Shown in pieces: positions 8,033-15,794 of a stretch of 64,000 nucleotides of DNA; position 1 is the stretch's first letter, and each line of letters begins with the position of its first letter. The position numbers and the translations under genes were made by a program. Below the pieces are notes generated by a model. It was not told the DNA's origin. It did no database searches and was given only the letters and a program-made list of their open reading frames with translations. The stretch covers positions 42,290 to 106,289 of the forward strand of contig NZ_AUEE01000008.1 of NCBI RefSeq assembly GCF_000425825.1, written 5' to 3'. Source of the DNA: Jeotgalicoccus marinus DSM 19772. GTDB lineage: Bacteria > Bacillota > Bacilli > Staphylococcales > Salinicoccaceae.

Positions 8033-9100
8033 ATGAAGAAGTTTCTCAATCTATTTCTCGGTTTAACTTTGGTATTAATTTTAGCAGCATGTGGTAGTGG
8101 CAACGAAGAAGAATCAACAGAAGAGGATACAGCAGATGCTAGTGAAAACAGTGATGAGCCAATCAACTTAGTTTGGTATCCAAATGAATCAGGTAACGAA
8201 CTTGCTGATGCTCGTGACGAGATTGGAAGCATTATTGAGGAAGCAACAGGCAGAACTGTTGAACATGAACTTACAACTGACTATGCAATTGCAATTGAAA
8301 GTATTGTAAACGACAATGCTGACCTTGCATTTACTGGTGCAGAAGGATACATACAAGCAAAAGAACGTAACGACAATATTACTCCATTAGTTGTACCATC
8401 TGGTCCATCTGGTACTGAAGAAGATGCTTTATACTACAGCTGGTTTGCAACTAAGGTCGACAACATGGAACAGTTCGAAACTGGTGAAGGAGAATACTCA
8501 ATCGATGAGTTCCCAGGTAAAAACTTCTCATTCGTATCAACTTCATCTACATCAGGATTTAGAGTACCTACTTCTACAATTCTAAATCATTTCTCAGAAA
8601 CTGATGAGTATGCAGACTTAACTGAGGAAGACCTTGCAGAAAGCGGTCGTTTCTTTGACCAAGTAATGTTCGGTAATACTCACCAAGGTTCAGCAGTTAA
8701 CTTGATTAACGACAGAGCTGAAATTGCAGCGTTCTGTGACACTTGTGTTGAAAACTATGTAGAACTTGCTGAAGGTGAAGAAAATACACCTGGTGCAATC
8801 TATGAAGTATCTGAAGGTGCTGCAGATCCATTCTCTAACTTAGTTGGAGAGCAGTTCGGAATCATTTCAGCTACACCAGTACTTAATGCACCATTTATTG
8901 CTAATGAAAGTACATTAGGTTCTGAAACAGTTGAAGAATTACGTGAAGTATTCGCATCTGATGAAGTTGCAAACAATGAAAACATTTTCGTTCCTGAAGA
9001 TTCAGAAGAAGGCGGTCTATTCACAAAATCAGCTGACGAGCGTTTCGTAGTTGTTGAAGATGAGTGGTTCGACCCAATCAGAGAATTAAGCGCAGAATAA
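8033..9100 (+). CDS. phnD: Phosphonate ABC transporter substrate-binding lipoprotein
   Basis: 355-residue PhnD-type binding protein. Signal peptide with lipobox LAAC (Cys about residue 21) then an acidic low-complexity linker, so it is a membrane-anchored lipoprotein. Ligand-site segments typical of PhnD are LAFTGAEGYIQA and FVSTSSTSGFRVPT. ATG 8033 lies 7 nt after AGGAG; a TTG at 8027 is inside the spacing and unlikely. It leads the importer half of the locus, about 100 bp after phnPP. A short terminator hairpin follows it, so it is probably made in excess over the ATPase and permeases. Confidence 0.93.
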   Translation: MKKFLNLFLGLTLVLILAACGSGNEEESTEEDTADASENSDEPINLVWYPNESGNELADARDEIGSIIEEATGRTVEHELTTDYAIAIESIVNDNADLAFTGAEGYIQAKERNDNITPLVVPSGPSGTEEDALYYSWFATKVDNMEQFETGEGEYSIDEFPGKNFSFVSTSSTSGFRVPTSTILNHFSETDEYADLTEEDLAESGRFFDQVMFGNTHQGSAVNLINDRAEIAAFCDTCVENYVELAEGEENTPGAIYEVSEGAADPFSNLVGEQFGIISATPVLNAPFIANESTLGSETVEELREVFASDEVANNENIFVPEDSEEGGLFTKSADERFVVVEDEWFDPIRELSAE

Positions 9101-9128
9101 TCTAATCGAAAAGATAATATTTATTTAA

Positions 9129-9150
9129 AGAGGGGATTCCCCCTCTTTTT
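9129..9150 (+). terminator. Intercistronic hairpin between phnD and phnC
   Basis: 7-bp GC-rich stem (9129-9135 with 9140-9146, 4-nt loop) followed directly by T5, then the phnC Shine-Dalgarno. No new promoter is visible before phnC, so it probably acts as a partial terminator or mRNA 3' protector, raising the binding protein relative to transporter subunits. Confidence 0.7.
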
Positions 9151-9169
9151 ACATAGGAGGACGTCATCC

Positions 9170-10087
9170 ATGGCGGTGGATAATAAATTAAAAGAAGAAC
9201 AAAAGACAAAAACAGATTTCAATAAGAAGGCAACTGACGATGTGCTCATTTCATTTGACGAGGATCCAGAAGTAACAGGAGAGACAGTAGAGGTAGCAAG
9301 TAAAGAAGAAGTCAAACAAATGCCTGTCATCATGTCTATCGAAAACTTAAATAAGGAATATTCTAAAGGTAAAACAGTTCTAAAGGATGTAAACTTTGAT
9401 ATCAAAAAAGGTGAATTGTTATCGATTATAGGGCCATCAGGAGCTGGTAAGTCTACACTTCTTAGATCTATCAACCGCATGATTGAACCGACTTCAGGAA
9501 AGATTGATTTTGATAATAAAAATATTACTAAAATCAAAGGTAAAGAACTGCGTAAGATGAGAACGAACATCGGTATGATATTCCAACACTATAATCTAGT
9601 GGATCGCCTGTCAGTTTTTGAAAATGTCTTACACGGTACATTGGGTTATAAAAACTCCATTCAAGGTATTTTTTCAATGTATACAGAGTCGGAAAAAGAA
9701 GAAGCACTAGATATTATTACGGAGCTTGGTATTCAAGATCATATATATAAGCGCTGTGACGAATTATCAGGTGGACAAAAGCAAAGAGTGGGAATTGCTC
9801 GTGCGCTTGTTCAAAAGCCGAAAATTATTCTTTGTGATGAGCCGATTGCTTCACTAGATCCGAGCTCTTCTAGAATCATTATGGAACACTTAAGAAAAAT
9901 CTGTAATGAAAAAGGTATCACAGTAATCGTTAACCTTCACCAAGTGGATGTAGCTAAGAATTACTCTGACAGAATTATTGGCTTAAATAGTGGTGAAGTG
10001 GTCTTTAACGGTCATCCAAACGAAATAAATAAGGAAGTCATTCAGAAGATTTATGGAACAGATTTCGATGACTTAATTATGGAGTAG
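9170..10087 (+). CDS. phnC: Phosphonate ABC transporter ATP-binding protein
   Basis: 305-residue ATPase energising phosphonate import with PhnE1/E2. Walker A GPSGAGKS at 88-95, Q-loop FQHYNLVDRLSVFENVL (family-typical), signature LSGGQKQRVGIARAL, Walker B IILCDEPIASLDP, and a switch His in VNLHQVDVA, all normal for PhnC. It carries about 53 extra N-terminal residues rich in Asp, Glu and Lys before the ABC fold (IMSIENLNKEY). AGGAGG stands 9 nt before ATG 9170, whereas the internal ATGs near residues 51-55 have no good Shine-Dalgarno, so the extension seems to be translated. Its role is unknown. Confidence 0.92.
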   Translation: MAVDNKLKEEQKTKTDFNKKATDDVLISFDEDPEVTGETVEVASKEEVKQMPVIMSIENLNKEYSKGKTVLKDVNFDIKKGELLSIIGPSGAGKSTLLRSINRMIEPTSGKIDFDNKNITKIKGKELRKMRTNIGMIFQHYNLVDRLSVFENVLHGTLGYKNSIQGIFSMYTESEKEEALDIITELGIQDHIYKRCDELSGGQKQRVGIARALVQKPKIILCDEPIASLDPSSSRIIMEHLRKICNEKGITVIVNLHQVDVAKNYSDRIIGLNSGEVVFNGHPNEINKEVIQKIYGTDFDDLIME

Positions 10088-10097
10088 GTGATAATTG

Positions 10098-10910
10098 ATG
10101 AGACAAACACAAACGATTAACGCTAAGGATATCAATATCATTCAAAAGAAAAATCTAATGCTTCTACTGACTGTTGTGATTATTGTCGGTTTGATAATGC
10201 TCGCAAGCTACATTACTGAATACAACCATGTTGACGGAATTTTATCGATTCCGGCTGCGATCTCTTGGATGGCGAGTAACTTGATGTTCTCACAATCAAC
10301 TTTAGCGAACTTAGGTAGTGTACTCCGATTACTTTGGGAGACAGTGTTGATATCAATTGTTGCGACTACGACAGCATCAGTATTTGCTATAGTATTTGCC
10401 TTGATGGGCTCAAGCTTAACTTACCTAAACAAACCACTGATGTACTTAGCAAAAATTATTGCATCAATTTCACGTAATATTCCCGTTGTTGCCTGGGCCC
10501 TAATCTTAGTTATTAGTTTTGGTACAAACTCAATGACAGGTTTTCTCGCTCTATTCTTTGGATCATTCGGTTTCTTAGTGAGAGCATTTATTGAAACGAT
10601 TGATGAAGGTAGCCGCGATTCAGTAGAAGCTTTAAATGCGACTGGCGCAACTTATTGGCACACAATATTCAAGGCAGTGTTACCAGGGAGCATGCCACAG
10701 ATGTTCAGTTGGATTCTCTTTATGATTGAAACGAACATTCGCAGTGCAACACTAGTTGGTCTCTTGACGGGTACAGGTATTGGTTACTTATTTGACCTAT
10801 ACTATAAACAACTAAACTACGAGATGGTGACATTGATCACACTGGCAATCGTCCTTGCTGTATTAATCATTGAAGCAATATCAAATATCATTAGAAGGGA
10901 GATTTTATAA
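10098..10910 (+). CDS. phnE: Phosphonate ABC transporter permease PhnE (first copy)
   Basis: 270-residue inner-membrane permease with about six hydrophobic segments. The coupling-helix region EALNATGATYWHTIFKAVLPG is the EAA loop that contacts PhnC, and SISRNIPVVAWALI is typical of PhnE. ATG 10098 is preferred over a TTG one codon upstream, with AGGTGAT upstream. Forms a heterodimer with the next gene product; start codon of phnE2 overlaps its stop (TAATG). Confidence 0.92.
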   Translation: MRQTQTINAKDINIIQKKNLMLLLTVVIIVGLIMLASYITEYNHVDGILSIPAAISWMASNLMFSQSTLANLGSVLRLLWETVLISIVATTTASVFAIVFALMGSSLTYLNKPLMYLAKIIASISRNIPVVAWALILVISFGTNSMTGFLALFFGSFGFLVRAFIETIDEGSRDSVEALNATGATYWHTIFKAVLPGSMPQMFSWILFMIETNIRSATLVGLLTGTGIGYLFDLYYKQLNYEMVTLITLAIVLAVLIIEAISNIIRREIL

Positions 10911-11731
10911 TGCAGTCAACAGTAGAATATGATTCTAACGGCTCTATAAAAGTCTCCAAGCCAAACCGTGGACAGACTATTTTAAAATGGCTCATAATCG
11001 GGTCTGCTATATTCACAGTAGTTGGATTCTTCTTAATGGACTACACAGGGCTTGATTTAACACAGGCAATACCAATGACCATAGATAACTTAGGTCAAAT
11101 GTTCCTGTCCCCGAGTTTAAACAATACAACTTGGTCAAATGCACTATGGCAAGTCGCTGTTACCTTATCACTTGGCTTTTTAGCAACGATACTCGGTGCA
11201 ATCATTTCACTGTTCCTAGCCTTTGGAACAGCAGTTAACCTGTCAAAACCTTGGTTGAGCAATACTATAAAAGCTTTCATTACAGTTATTCGTGCTGTAC
11301 CGACAGTATTATGGGTGCTTATCTTTGCGATTGCAGCAGGGCTTGGATCAGTTGCAGCGGTAATCGGAATGATCTTCCACTCAGTTGCTTATCTAGTAAA
11401 AGCATATAGTGAAGCATTCGAAGAAGTCGATGAAGGTAAAATCGAGGCGCTTAGAGCATCTGGTGCAAGCTATGGACACATCCTATTTCAGGTAATTGTT
11501 CCACAGACAAAAAGTTACTTGATTTCATGGACCTTCCTACGATTTGAAATTAACTTCGGTGTTGCAGTTGCCATGGGTGCTGCAGCAGGTGCTGGTGGAA
11601 TAGGATACGAGCTCTTCATGTCAAGTTCATTCTACTATGATATGCAAGAAGTCGGTGCCATTACATTAATTATCCTAGTCGTAGCGATTATCTTAGAATT
11701 AATAGCGAATCGATTAAAAGTATCAGCGTAA
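10910..11731 (+). CDS. phnE: Phosphonate ABC transporter permease PhnE (second copy)
   Basis: 273-residue second permease subunit, paralogous to the preceding one: AFITVIRAVPTVLWVLIFA matches the SRNIPVVAW helix and EALRASGASYGHILFQVIVP the EAA loop. About six membrane segments. ATG 10910 overlaps the stop of the first phnE by one base. Last gene of the phosphonate block, followed by a terminator. Two-permease PhnE arrangements are usual in Bacillota. Confidence 0.92.
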   Translation: MQSTVEYDSNGSIKVSKPNRGQTILKWLIIGSAIFTVVGFFLMDYTGLDLTQAIPMTIDNLGQMFLSPSLNNTTWSNALWQVAVTLSLGFLATILGAIISLFLAFGTAVNLSKPWLSNTIKAFITVIRAVPTVLWVLIFAIAAGLGSVAAVIGMIFHSVAYLVKAYSEAFEEVDEGKIEALRASGASYGHILFQVIVPQTKSYLISWTFLRFEINFGVAVAMGAAAGAGGIGYELFMSSSFYYDMQEVGAITLIILVVAIILELIANRLKVSA

Positions 11732-11737
11732 AAATAT

Positions 11738-11779
11738 ACTCCTCTTAAGTTGGATTAAACTGACTTAACGGGAGTTTTC
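11738..11779 (+). terminator. Terminator closing the phosphonate operon
   Basis: 13-nt imperfect arms (11738-11750 with 11763-11775, two internal mismatches) ending in TTTT. Confidence 0.8.
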
Positions 11780-11791
11780 TAATATATGTTA

Positions 11792-11847
11792 TTGGCGATT
11801 TTTTTAAGAAATAGAATAATTGTAGTATTGTACAACTTATTGTACAA
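11792..11847 (+). promoter_or_regulatory. yefM-yoeB promoter with twin TTGTACAA operators
   Basis: Two copies of the palindrome TTGTACAA at 11828-11835 and 11840-11847, 12 bp apart centre to centre. This matches the TGTACA-based paired operators known for YefM-YoeB autoregulation. A possible promoter TTGGCG (11792-11797), 17 bp, AATAAT (11815-11820) places the palindromes at the start site, where YefM binding would block transcription. Confidence 0.72.
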
Positions 11848-11870
11848 TTTAATTGTGAGGAGTGAATGCT

Positions 11871-12119
11871 ATGACAGTTAAATCTTATTCTTACGTACGC
11901 GAAAATTTTAAAGACATGATAAACAAAGTGAACGATGATAGTGATGCGATTATCATTACAACTAAAGACCGTAATGCGGTCATGATGTCAGAGGAAAGTT
12001 ATAACGAAATCATGGAAACTCTTTATTTACAACAAAGTCCTTCTAATGCAAAACGTTTATCGGAATCTATTGAAAACCTAGAGCGTGGGAATGTTAGAAA
12101 TAAGGATATCTCGATTTAA
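11871..12119 (+). CDS. yefM: Antitoxin of the Phd/YefM family
   Basis: 82-residue antitoxin: an N-terminal Phd/YefM DNA-binding fold (VKSYSYVRENFKDMINKVN, then IITTKDRNAVMMSEESYNEI) and a flexible C-terminal tail that should wrap YoeB. ATG 11871 has GAGGAG 8 nt upstream; a GTG three codons earlier overlaps that site. It ends one base into the toxin start (TAATG), so the pair is translationally coupled. The YefM-YoeB complex should repress through the twin palindromes upstream. Confidence 0.92.
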   Translation: MTVKSYSYVRENFKDMINKVNDDSDAIIITTKDRNAVMMSEESYNEIMETLYLQQSPSNAKRLSESIENLERGNVRNKDISI

Positions 12120-12388
12120 TGACGAAACTCAATATTACATTTTCACCTCAAGCTTTTGAGGATTATGAATATTTTCAAGTCAAAGATCGACGGTTGGTTA
12201 AAAGAATTAACCAATTATTAAAAAGCATTTCTAGAGACGGTTTTTTAGAAGGAATAGGGAAGCCTGAGAAATTAGTTGGTAATTATTCTGGTTATTACAG
12301 TCGACGAATTAATCATGAACATAGATTAGTGTACACAGTAAATGAATATGCGATATTAGTTGCGTCTTGTAGATATCATTATAAATAA
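12119..12388 (+). CDS. yoeB: Toxin YoeB/Txe, ribosome-dependent mRNA endonuclease
   Basis: 89-residue toxin of the RelE/YoeB superfamily that cuts mRNA in the ribosomal A site. Family signature is complete: GIGKPEKLVGNYSGYYSRRI, then NHEHRLVYTV and the C-terminal ASCRYHY that contains the catalytic His/Tyr pair. Length is that of E. coli YoeB (84 aa) within a few residues. Start overlaps the yefM stop. The presence of all catalytic residues suggests an active toxin. Confidence 0.94.
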   Translation: MTKLNITFSPQAFEDYEYFQVKDRRLVKRINQLLKSISRDGFLEGIGKPEKLVGNYSGYYSRRINHEHRLVYTVNEYAILVASCRYHYK

Positions 12389-12397
12389 TGATAATAA

Positions 12398-12437
12398 AGA
12401 CAATATTAAGGATTAACCCTCGATATTGTCTCTTTTT
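12398..12437 (+). terminator. Terminator after yoeB
   Basis: 9-bp stem (12398-12406 with 12423-12431) with a 16-nt loop, then a T-rich run. It lies between convergent genes. Confidence 0.75.
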
Positions 12438-12445
12438 TGTGTAAA

Positions 12446-12712
12446 TTATAGAAAAATCAATACATGTATGAGGGTAGGAATAACAAAACTACCAATGAAT
12501 ATCATATAGAAAAGATCTGGACGTTCATTTTTTGTTGCGAATTTGTATGCGAGTGATCTAAATACTACAGATACAATAAACACAAATATAATAAATGCGA
12601 AAAAACCTGTTGTATAGTAGATGAAATTGAAGTAGACCAAAGCGACAAACATGATGAGGTAAAGCGATAGACCGCTTATAAATGACAGTATGTATTTTGT
12701 TAGAGTAGACAT
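12446..12712 (-). CDS. Small three-helix membrane protein, unknown
   Basis: 88 residues, almost entirely hydrophobic, with about three membrane segments (near 7-27, 33-53 and 68-88) joined by a short basic loop containing YKFATKNERPD. ATG 12712 with AAAGG upstream on the minus strand. I do not recognise a family. It lies convergent to yoeB and divergent from the alpha/beta hydrolase gene; no functional link is evident. Confidence 0.7.
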   Translation of the reverse strand: MSTLTKYILSFISGLSLYLIMFVALVYFNFIYYTTGFFAFIIFVFIVSVVFRSLAYKFATKNERPDLFYMIFIGSFVIPTLIHVLIFL

Positions 12713-12821
12713 ATATTACCTTTCAAATTGTATTTATTTCTATGATAGCTAAACGTGTTTCTTTATGCAATTTAAGCGAAATAAGGTTATAATTTCATGT
12801 AAGATAGATTGGAGTGATTAT

Positions 12822-13640
12822 ATGTCATTTGTAAAATACATTGAATCTAAGGATGGTACGCTCCTATATACCAAAATTCAAACTCAGGAGCAACCGGAAA
12901 ATGCTAAAGCGACAATCGTCATTGTACATGGTTTAGCTGAACATTTGGGACGTTACGATGATTTTGCTGGAACTCTAATTCGAAATGGTTTTAACGTCAT
13001 TCGTTACGATCAAAGGGGACATGGTCATTCTTCAGGTGAGGAAACTTTTTACTCTGAAGTCGACGAAATTACGGATGATCTAGGGGCTATTGTTTTATAC
13101 GCTAGAAAACAATTCGAGAATCAGAAGCTATTCATTATCGGCCACAGCATGGGTGGCTACACCGCAGCTTTATACGGTACGAAATATCCACAGAAGATTG
13201 ACGGTTATATCACTTCTGGTGCCCTAACACGCTTTAACAATGATATTTTTGAAGAAATACCAGTCGGGCTTGATACGAACGATTACGTAAAAAATGAGCT
13301 CGGTGACGGTATTTGTTCAACTGAGATTGTCCGTAAACACTATGTAGAGGATGCCTTGAACAAGAAGCGAATTTCTGTTGGTTTAATTCGTACAATCCAA
13401 AAAGGTGTTGAATATCTTAAGCTAGAGGCTAGTGATTTTAAGGACCCTATTTTAATCTTACACGGTGAAAATGACGGGCTTGTGTCTGTTAAAGATTCAG
13501 AGCAACTGCATGATGAAATCTCAAGTTCTGATAAAGAACTGATTATTTACCCTGAACTAGAGCATGAGATATTTAATGAGTTCACTAAGAAAAATGAAAT
13601 ATTTGATACGATCATGTCATGGATAGACGCGCGGTTATAA
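12822..13640 (+). CDS. Alpha/beta hydrolase, monoacylglycerol lipase / lysophospholipase-like
   Basis: 272-residue serine hydrolase of the Hydrolase_4 (S33) group. Oxyanion segment IVHGLAEHLGRY, conserved YDQRGHGHSSG, nucleophile elbow GHSMGG at 107-112 (Ser109), acid in ILILHGENDGLVS and catalytic His in ELEHEIFNE. These together match monoacylglycerol lipases and lysophospholipases, which release fatty acids from glycerolipids. Cytoplasmic, no signal peptide. ATG 12822 after TTGGAGTGAT; a TATAAT at 12788-12793 may be its -10. An ATG-containing extension 19 codons upstream lacks a Shine-Dalgarno. Natural substrate unknown. Confidence 0.88.
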   Translation: MSFVKYIESKDGTLLYTKIQTQEQPENAKATIVIVHGLAEHLGRYDDFAGTLIRNGFNVIRYDQRGHGHSSGEETFYSEVDEITDDLGAIVLYARKQFENQKLFIIGHSMGGYTAALYGTKYPQKIDGYITSGALTRFNNDIFEEIPVGLDTNDYVKNELGDGICSTEIVRKHYVEDALNKKRISVGLIRTIQKGVEYLKLEASDFKDPILILHGENDGLVSVKDSEQLHDEISSSDKELIIYPELEHEIFNEFTKKNEIFDTIMSWIDARL

Positions 13641-13660
13641 CTAGAAAAGGAGTTTTAATA

Positions 13661-14245
13661 ATGGACGTAAGTGAAGCAATTCAATCCAGACGAAGCATAA
13701 AAATATTTAAGGATATAGAACCAATATCTAAAAATGATGTTGAACAGCTGCTTCAAGCAGCAATAATGGCGCCTAATCATCATCGTACTGAGCCATGGAA
13801 GTTTTTTGTGCTCCAAGGTGATGGCCGCCTGCCATTATCACGGGTTATGGGTGAATGGGCAAAGACGCTTGTCGATGACCCAAACAGTGAGAGTGGACAA
13901 AAACGCATCAATAAGATGATGAACAAACCCCTGATTGCACCAACTATTATTCTCGTGGCTCTAAGCCATGATGAAACAGGGAAAGGTATTTATTCAGAAG
14001 ATCATTCTGCCGTTGCTGCAGCTATACAAAACATCTTGTTAGAAGCACATGGAATGGGGTATGGGGCCATATGGAAGAGTGGGCCAGCCTATGAGTGTGA
14101 GCCAGTAAAATCATATTTCAACCTCGGCGACCATGAAGAGATATTAGGTGCAATATTTATAGGTGAAGCGGATATGAAAAAAGAACCTGTTGCAAAACGT
14201 CAACCATTCACTGAAAAAACAGTGTGGATAACAGAGGACAATTAG
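13661..14245 (+). CDS. Nitroreductase-family flavoprotein
   Basis: 194-residue FMN-dependent NAD(P)H oxidoreductase. Opens with the family signature AIQSRRSIKIFKD (FMN phosphate contacts), followed by AAIMAPNHHRTEPWKFFV and late LEAHGMGYGAIWKSGPA. Probably a dimer reducing nitro or quinone compounds; the true substrate cannot be read from sequence. ATG 13661 with AAAGGAG. It lies 20 bp after the hydrolase stop and probably forms one transcript with it and the next small gene. Confidence 0.9.
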   Translation: MDVSEAIQSRRSIKIFKDIEPISKNDVEQLLQAAIMAPNHHRTEPWKFFVLQGDGRLPLSRVMGEWAKTLVDDPNSESGQKRINKMMNKPLIAPTIILVALSHDETGKGIYSEDHSAVAAAIQNILLEAHGMGYGAIWKSGPAYECEPVKSYFNLGDHEEILGAIFIGEADMKKEPVAKRQPFTEKTVWITEDN

Positions 14246-14248
14246 TAG

Positions 14249-14413
14249 ATGAAAAAATTAGCAATTGTATTATTTTTAATCGCAACCTTGCTGATGTTTA
14301 GCGTTGGCACGGTCATACCAATTGAATATAACTTCATTGTGTATCTTTTTGTATTGATCTTTTTTGTCGGCGGCGTCTATTGTAGTGTCAGTATAAATTC
14401 TGATTCAGAATGA
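14249..14413 (+). CDS. Small two-helix membrane protein
   Basis: 54-residue protein (ATG 14249, TGA 14411) with two hydrophobic stretches, residues 3-23 and 28-46, and a short polar tail SINSDSE. It starts 3 bp after the nitroreductase stop. There is only a weak Shine-Dalgarno (AGAGGA within the previous gene), so coupling to upstream translation is likely. A good terminator follows. Not recognised; it may be an artefact, but the intact frame, membrane-like composition and tight position argue for a gene. Confidence 0.55.
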   Translation: MKKLAIVLFLIATLLMFSVGTVIPIEYNFIVYLFVLIFFVGGVYCSVSINSDSE

Positions 14414-14446
14414 TAAAGAAATATGTATTGAAATGCATAGAATAGG

Positions 14447-14478
14447 GTAATCTCTTATTATAAGGGATTACTTTTTTT
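14447..14478 (+). terminator. Terminator between the small membrane gene and the deacetylase
   Basis: 10-bp stem with one G-U pair (14447-14456 with 14462-14471), 5-nt loop, T7. It closes the hydrolase-nitroreductase unit. Confidence 0.88.
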
Positions 14479-14498
14479 ATTTTATATGAGGTGATTTA

Positions 14499-15794
14499 AT
14501 GCAAAAATACATATTTAGCGTTTTACTATCACTAATATTGATACTAACAGCTTGTTCAAACCCAGAAGATAAATATGAAGCAAGTAAACAGTCTTTTAAT
14601 GAGGATGTTTCTGTTCAACTTGTTGAGATTTTGAACCAGCTGAGTCAATATGAAAGTGAAACTACTGAATTAACAGCTGAGGCTTTAACCGACGAATCCT
14701 TAGAAGCTTTTAAAAATGAAGAATCTAATCTATTTGAAAAGTTAAATCAGAGGCAAGAAGCGGTCGATAATCTTACTGAAATTGCTGATGAATTAACAGG
14801 TATAAATGAGGACCTGGAAAGCATAAATGTTGAAGAAGATTCAGAGATTGATGAGGCGGAATTAAATCAAACAAAAGATGCAGTTTCAGCCCTAACAAAT
14901 GAGGTTCAAGGGTTTCAAGAAGCTTACAACAGTTTATTAGATGAAGAAAGATCGTATTATGATGCGCTTATTCAAGATGATGCAGACTATACGACGATGA
15001 CTGAAGGGATGTCATCCATTAACAGTACGTATGAGGATGTAAAATCACAATATGAGTCAGTTAATACACAAATCTCCGCTGTGAATGGCAATAATGAAAG
15101 TAACAATAGCGCAGAACAGGCTGAAGATTCAGAGGAAGAAGTAGAACCACTTTACCAAGTAAACCCAGATACATCAGAGATTACCCCGATTGAAGAGGCG
15201 ACAGATGCCAGTGTAGCATTGATTACGATTGATGACGCACCAGATCAACATGCTGTAGAAATGGCACATACATTAAAAGAGCTAGATGCACCGGCTATAT
15301 TCTTTGTAAACGGAATGTATTTAGAATCTGAAGAAGGTAAGGCAGCTCTAAAAGAGATTTATGATCTAGGATTTGCCATTGGGAATCATACTTATAACCA
15401 CCCGAATTTAGGTGAAATGTCTCCAGAGAATACTGAGTTAGAGATTGTGGACACAAATGACTTAGTTGAAGCGGTAATTGGTGAGCGTCCAAAATTCTTC
15501 AGAGCACCATTTGGAGTAAACAATGACACTTCAATAGAGGTTGCTAAGGATGAAGGGATGACGGTAATGAACTGGACCTATGGTTATGACTGGGAACCTG
15601 AATATCAAGAACCTTCTGCATTAGCGGAGATTATGACAAACACAGAAGTGCTTAATGATGGTGCCAATTTACTTATGCATGACAGACAGTGGACTAAAGA
15701 AGCACTGCCTGACATCGTTACGGGTCTAAGAGATAAAGGCTATACTTTAGTTGATCCGAAAACAATTCAAGTTGAAGGTGGGGTGGATCAATGA
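14499..15794 (+). CDS. Lipoprotein fusing a YkyA-like coiled coil to a polysaccharide deacetylase
   Basis: 431 residues. Signal peptide with lipobox LTAC (Cys19). Residues about 20-200 are a helical, Glu/Gln-rich region with the look of YkyA cell-wall-binding lipoproteins (FQEAYNSLLDEERSYYDAL, INSTYEDVKSQYESVN). An acidic linker follows. Residues about 230-425 form a NodB/CE4 deacetylase domain: LITIDDAP (base and metal Asp), GNHTYNHP (metal His pair), FRAPFG, and NLLMHD near the end. It probably deacetylates peptidoglycan or a wall polymer at the membrane surface. Overlaps the next gene by 4 bp. Confidence 0.86.
   Translation: MQKYIFSVLLSLILILTACSNPEDKYEASKQSFNEDVSVQLVEILNQLSQYESETTELTAEALTDESLEAFKNEESNLFEKLNQRQEAVDNLTEIADELTGINEDLESINVEEDSEIDEAELNQTKDAVSALTNEVQGFQEAYNSLLDEERSYYDALIQDDADYTTMTEGMSSINSTYEDVKSQYESVNTQISAVNGNNESNNSAEQAEDSEEEVEPLYQVNPDTSEITPIEEATDASVALITIDDAPDQHAVEMAHTLKELDAPAIFFVNGMYLESEEGKAALKEIYDLGFAIGNHTYNHPNLGEMSPENTELEIVDTNDLVEAVIGERPKFFRAPFGVNNDTSIEVAKDEGMTVMNWTYGYDWEPEYQEPSALAEIMTNTEVLNDGANLLMHDRQWTKEALPDIVTGLRDKGYTLVDPKTIQVEGGVDQ

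Noticed and set aside
9121..9570. Minus-strand frame of 149 codons opposite phnC
   Set aside because: Antisense to a strongly conserved ATPase, no Shine-Dalgarno, no recognisable domain; a shadow of phnC codon usage. The same applies to other long antisense frames opposite pur, pxp and metI genes.
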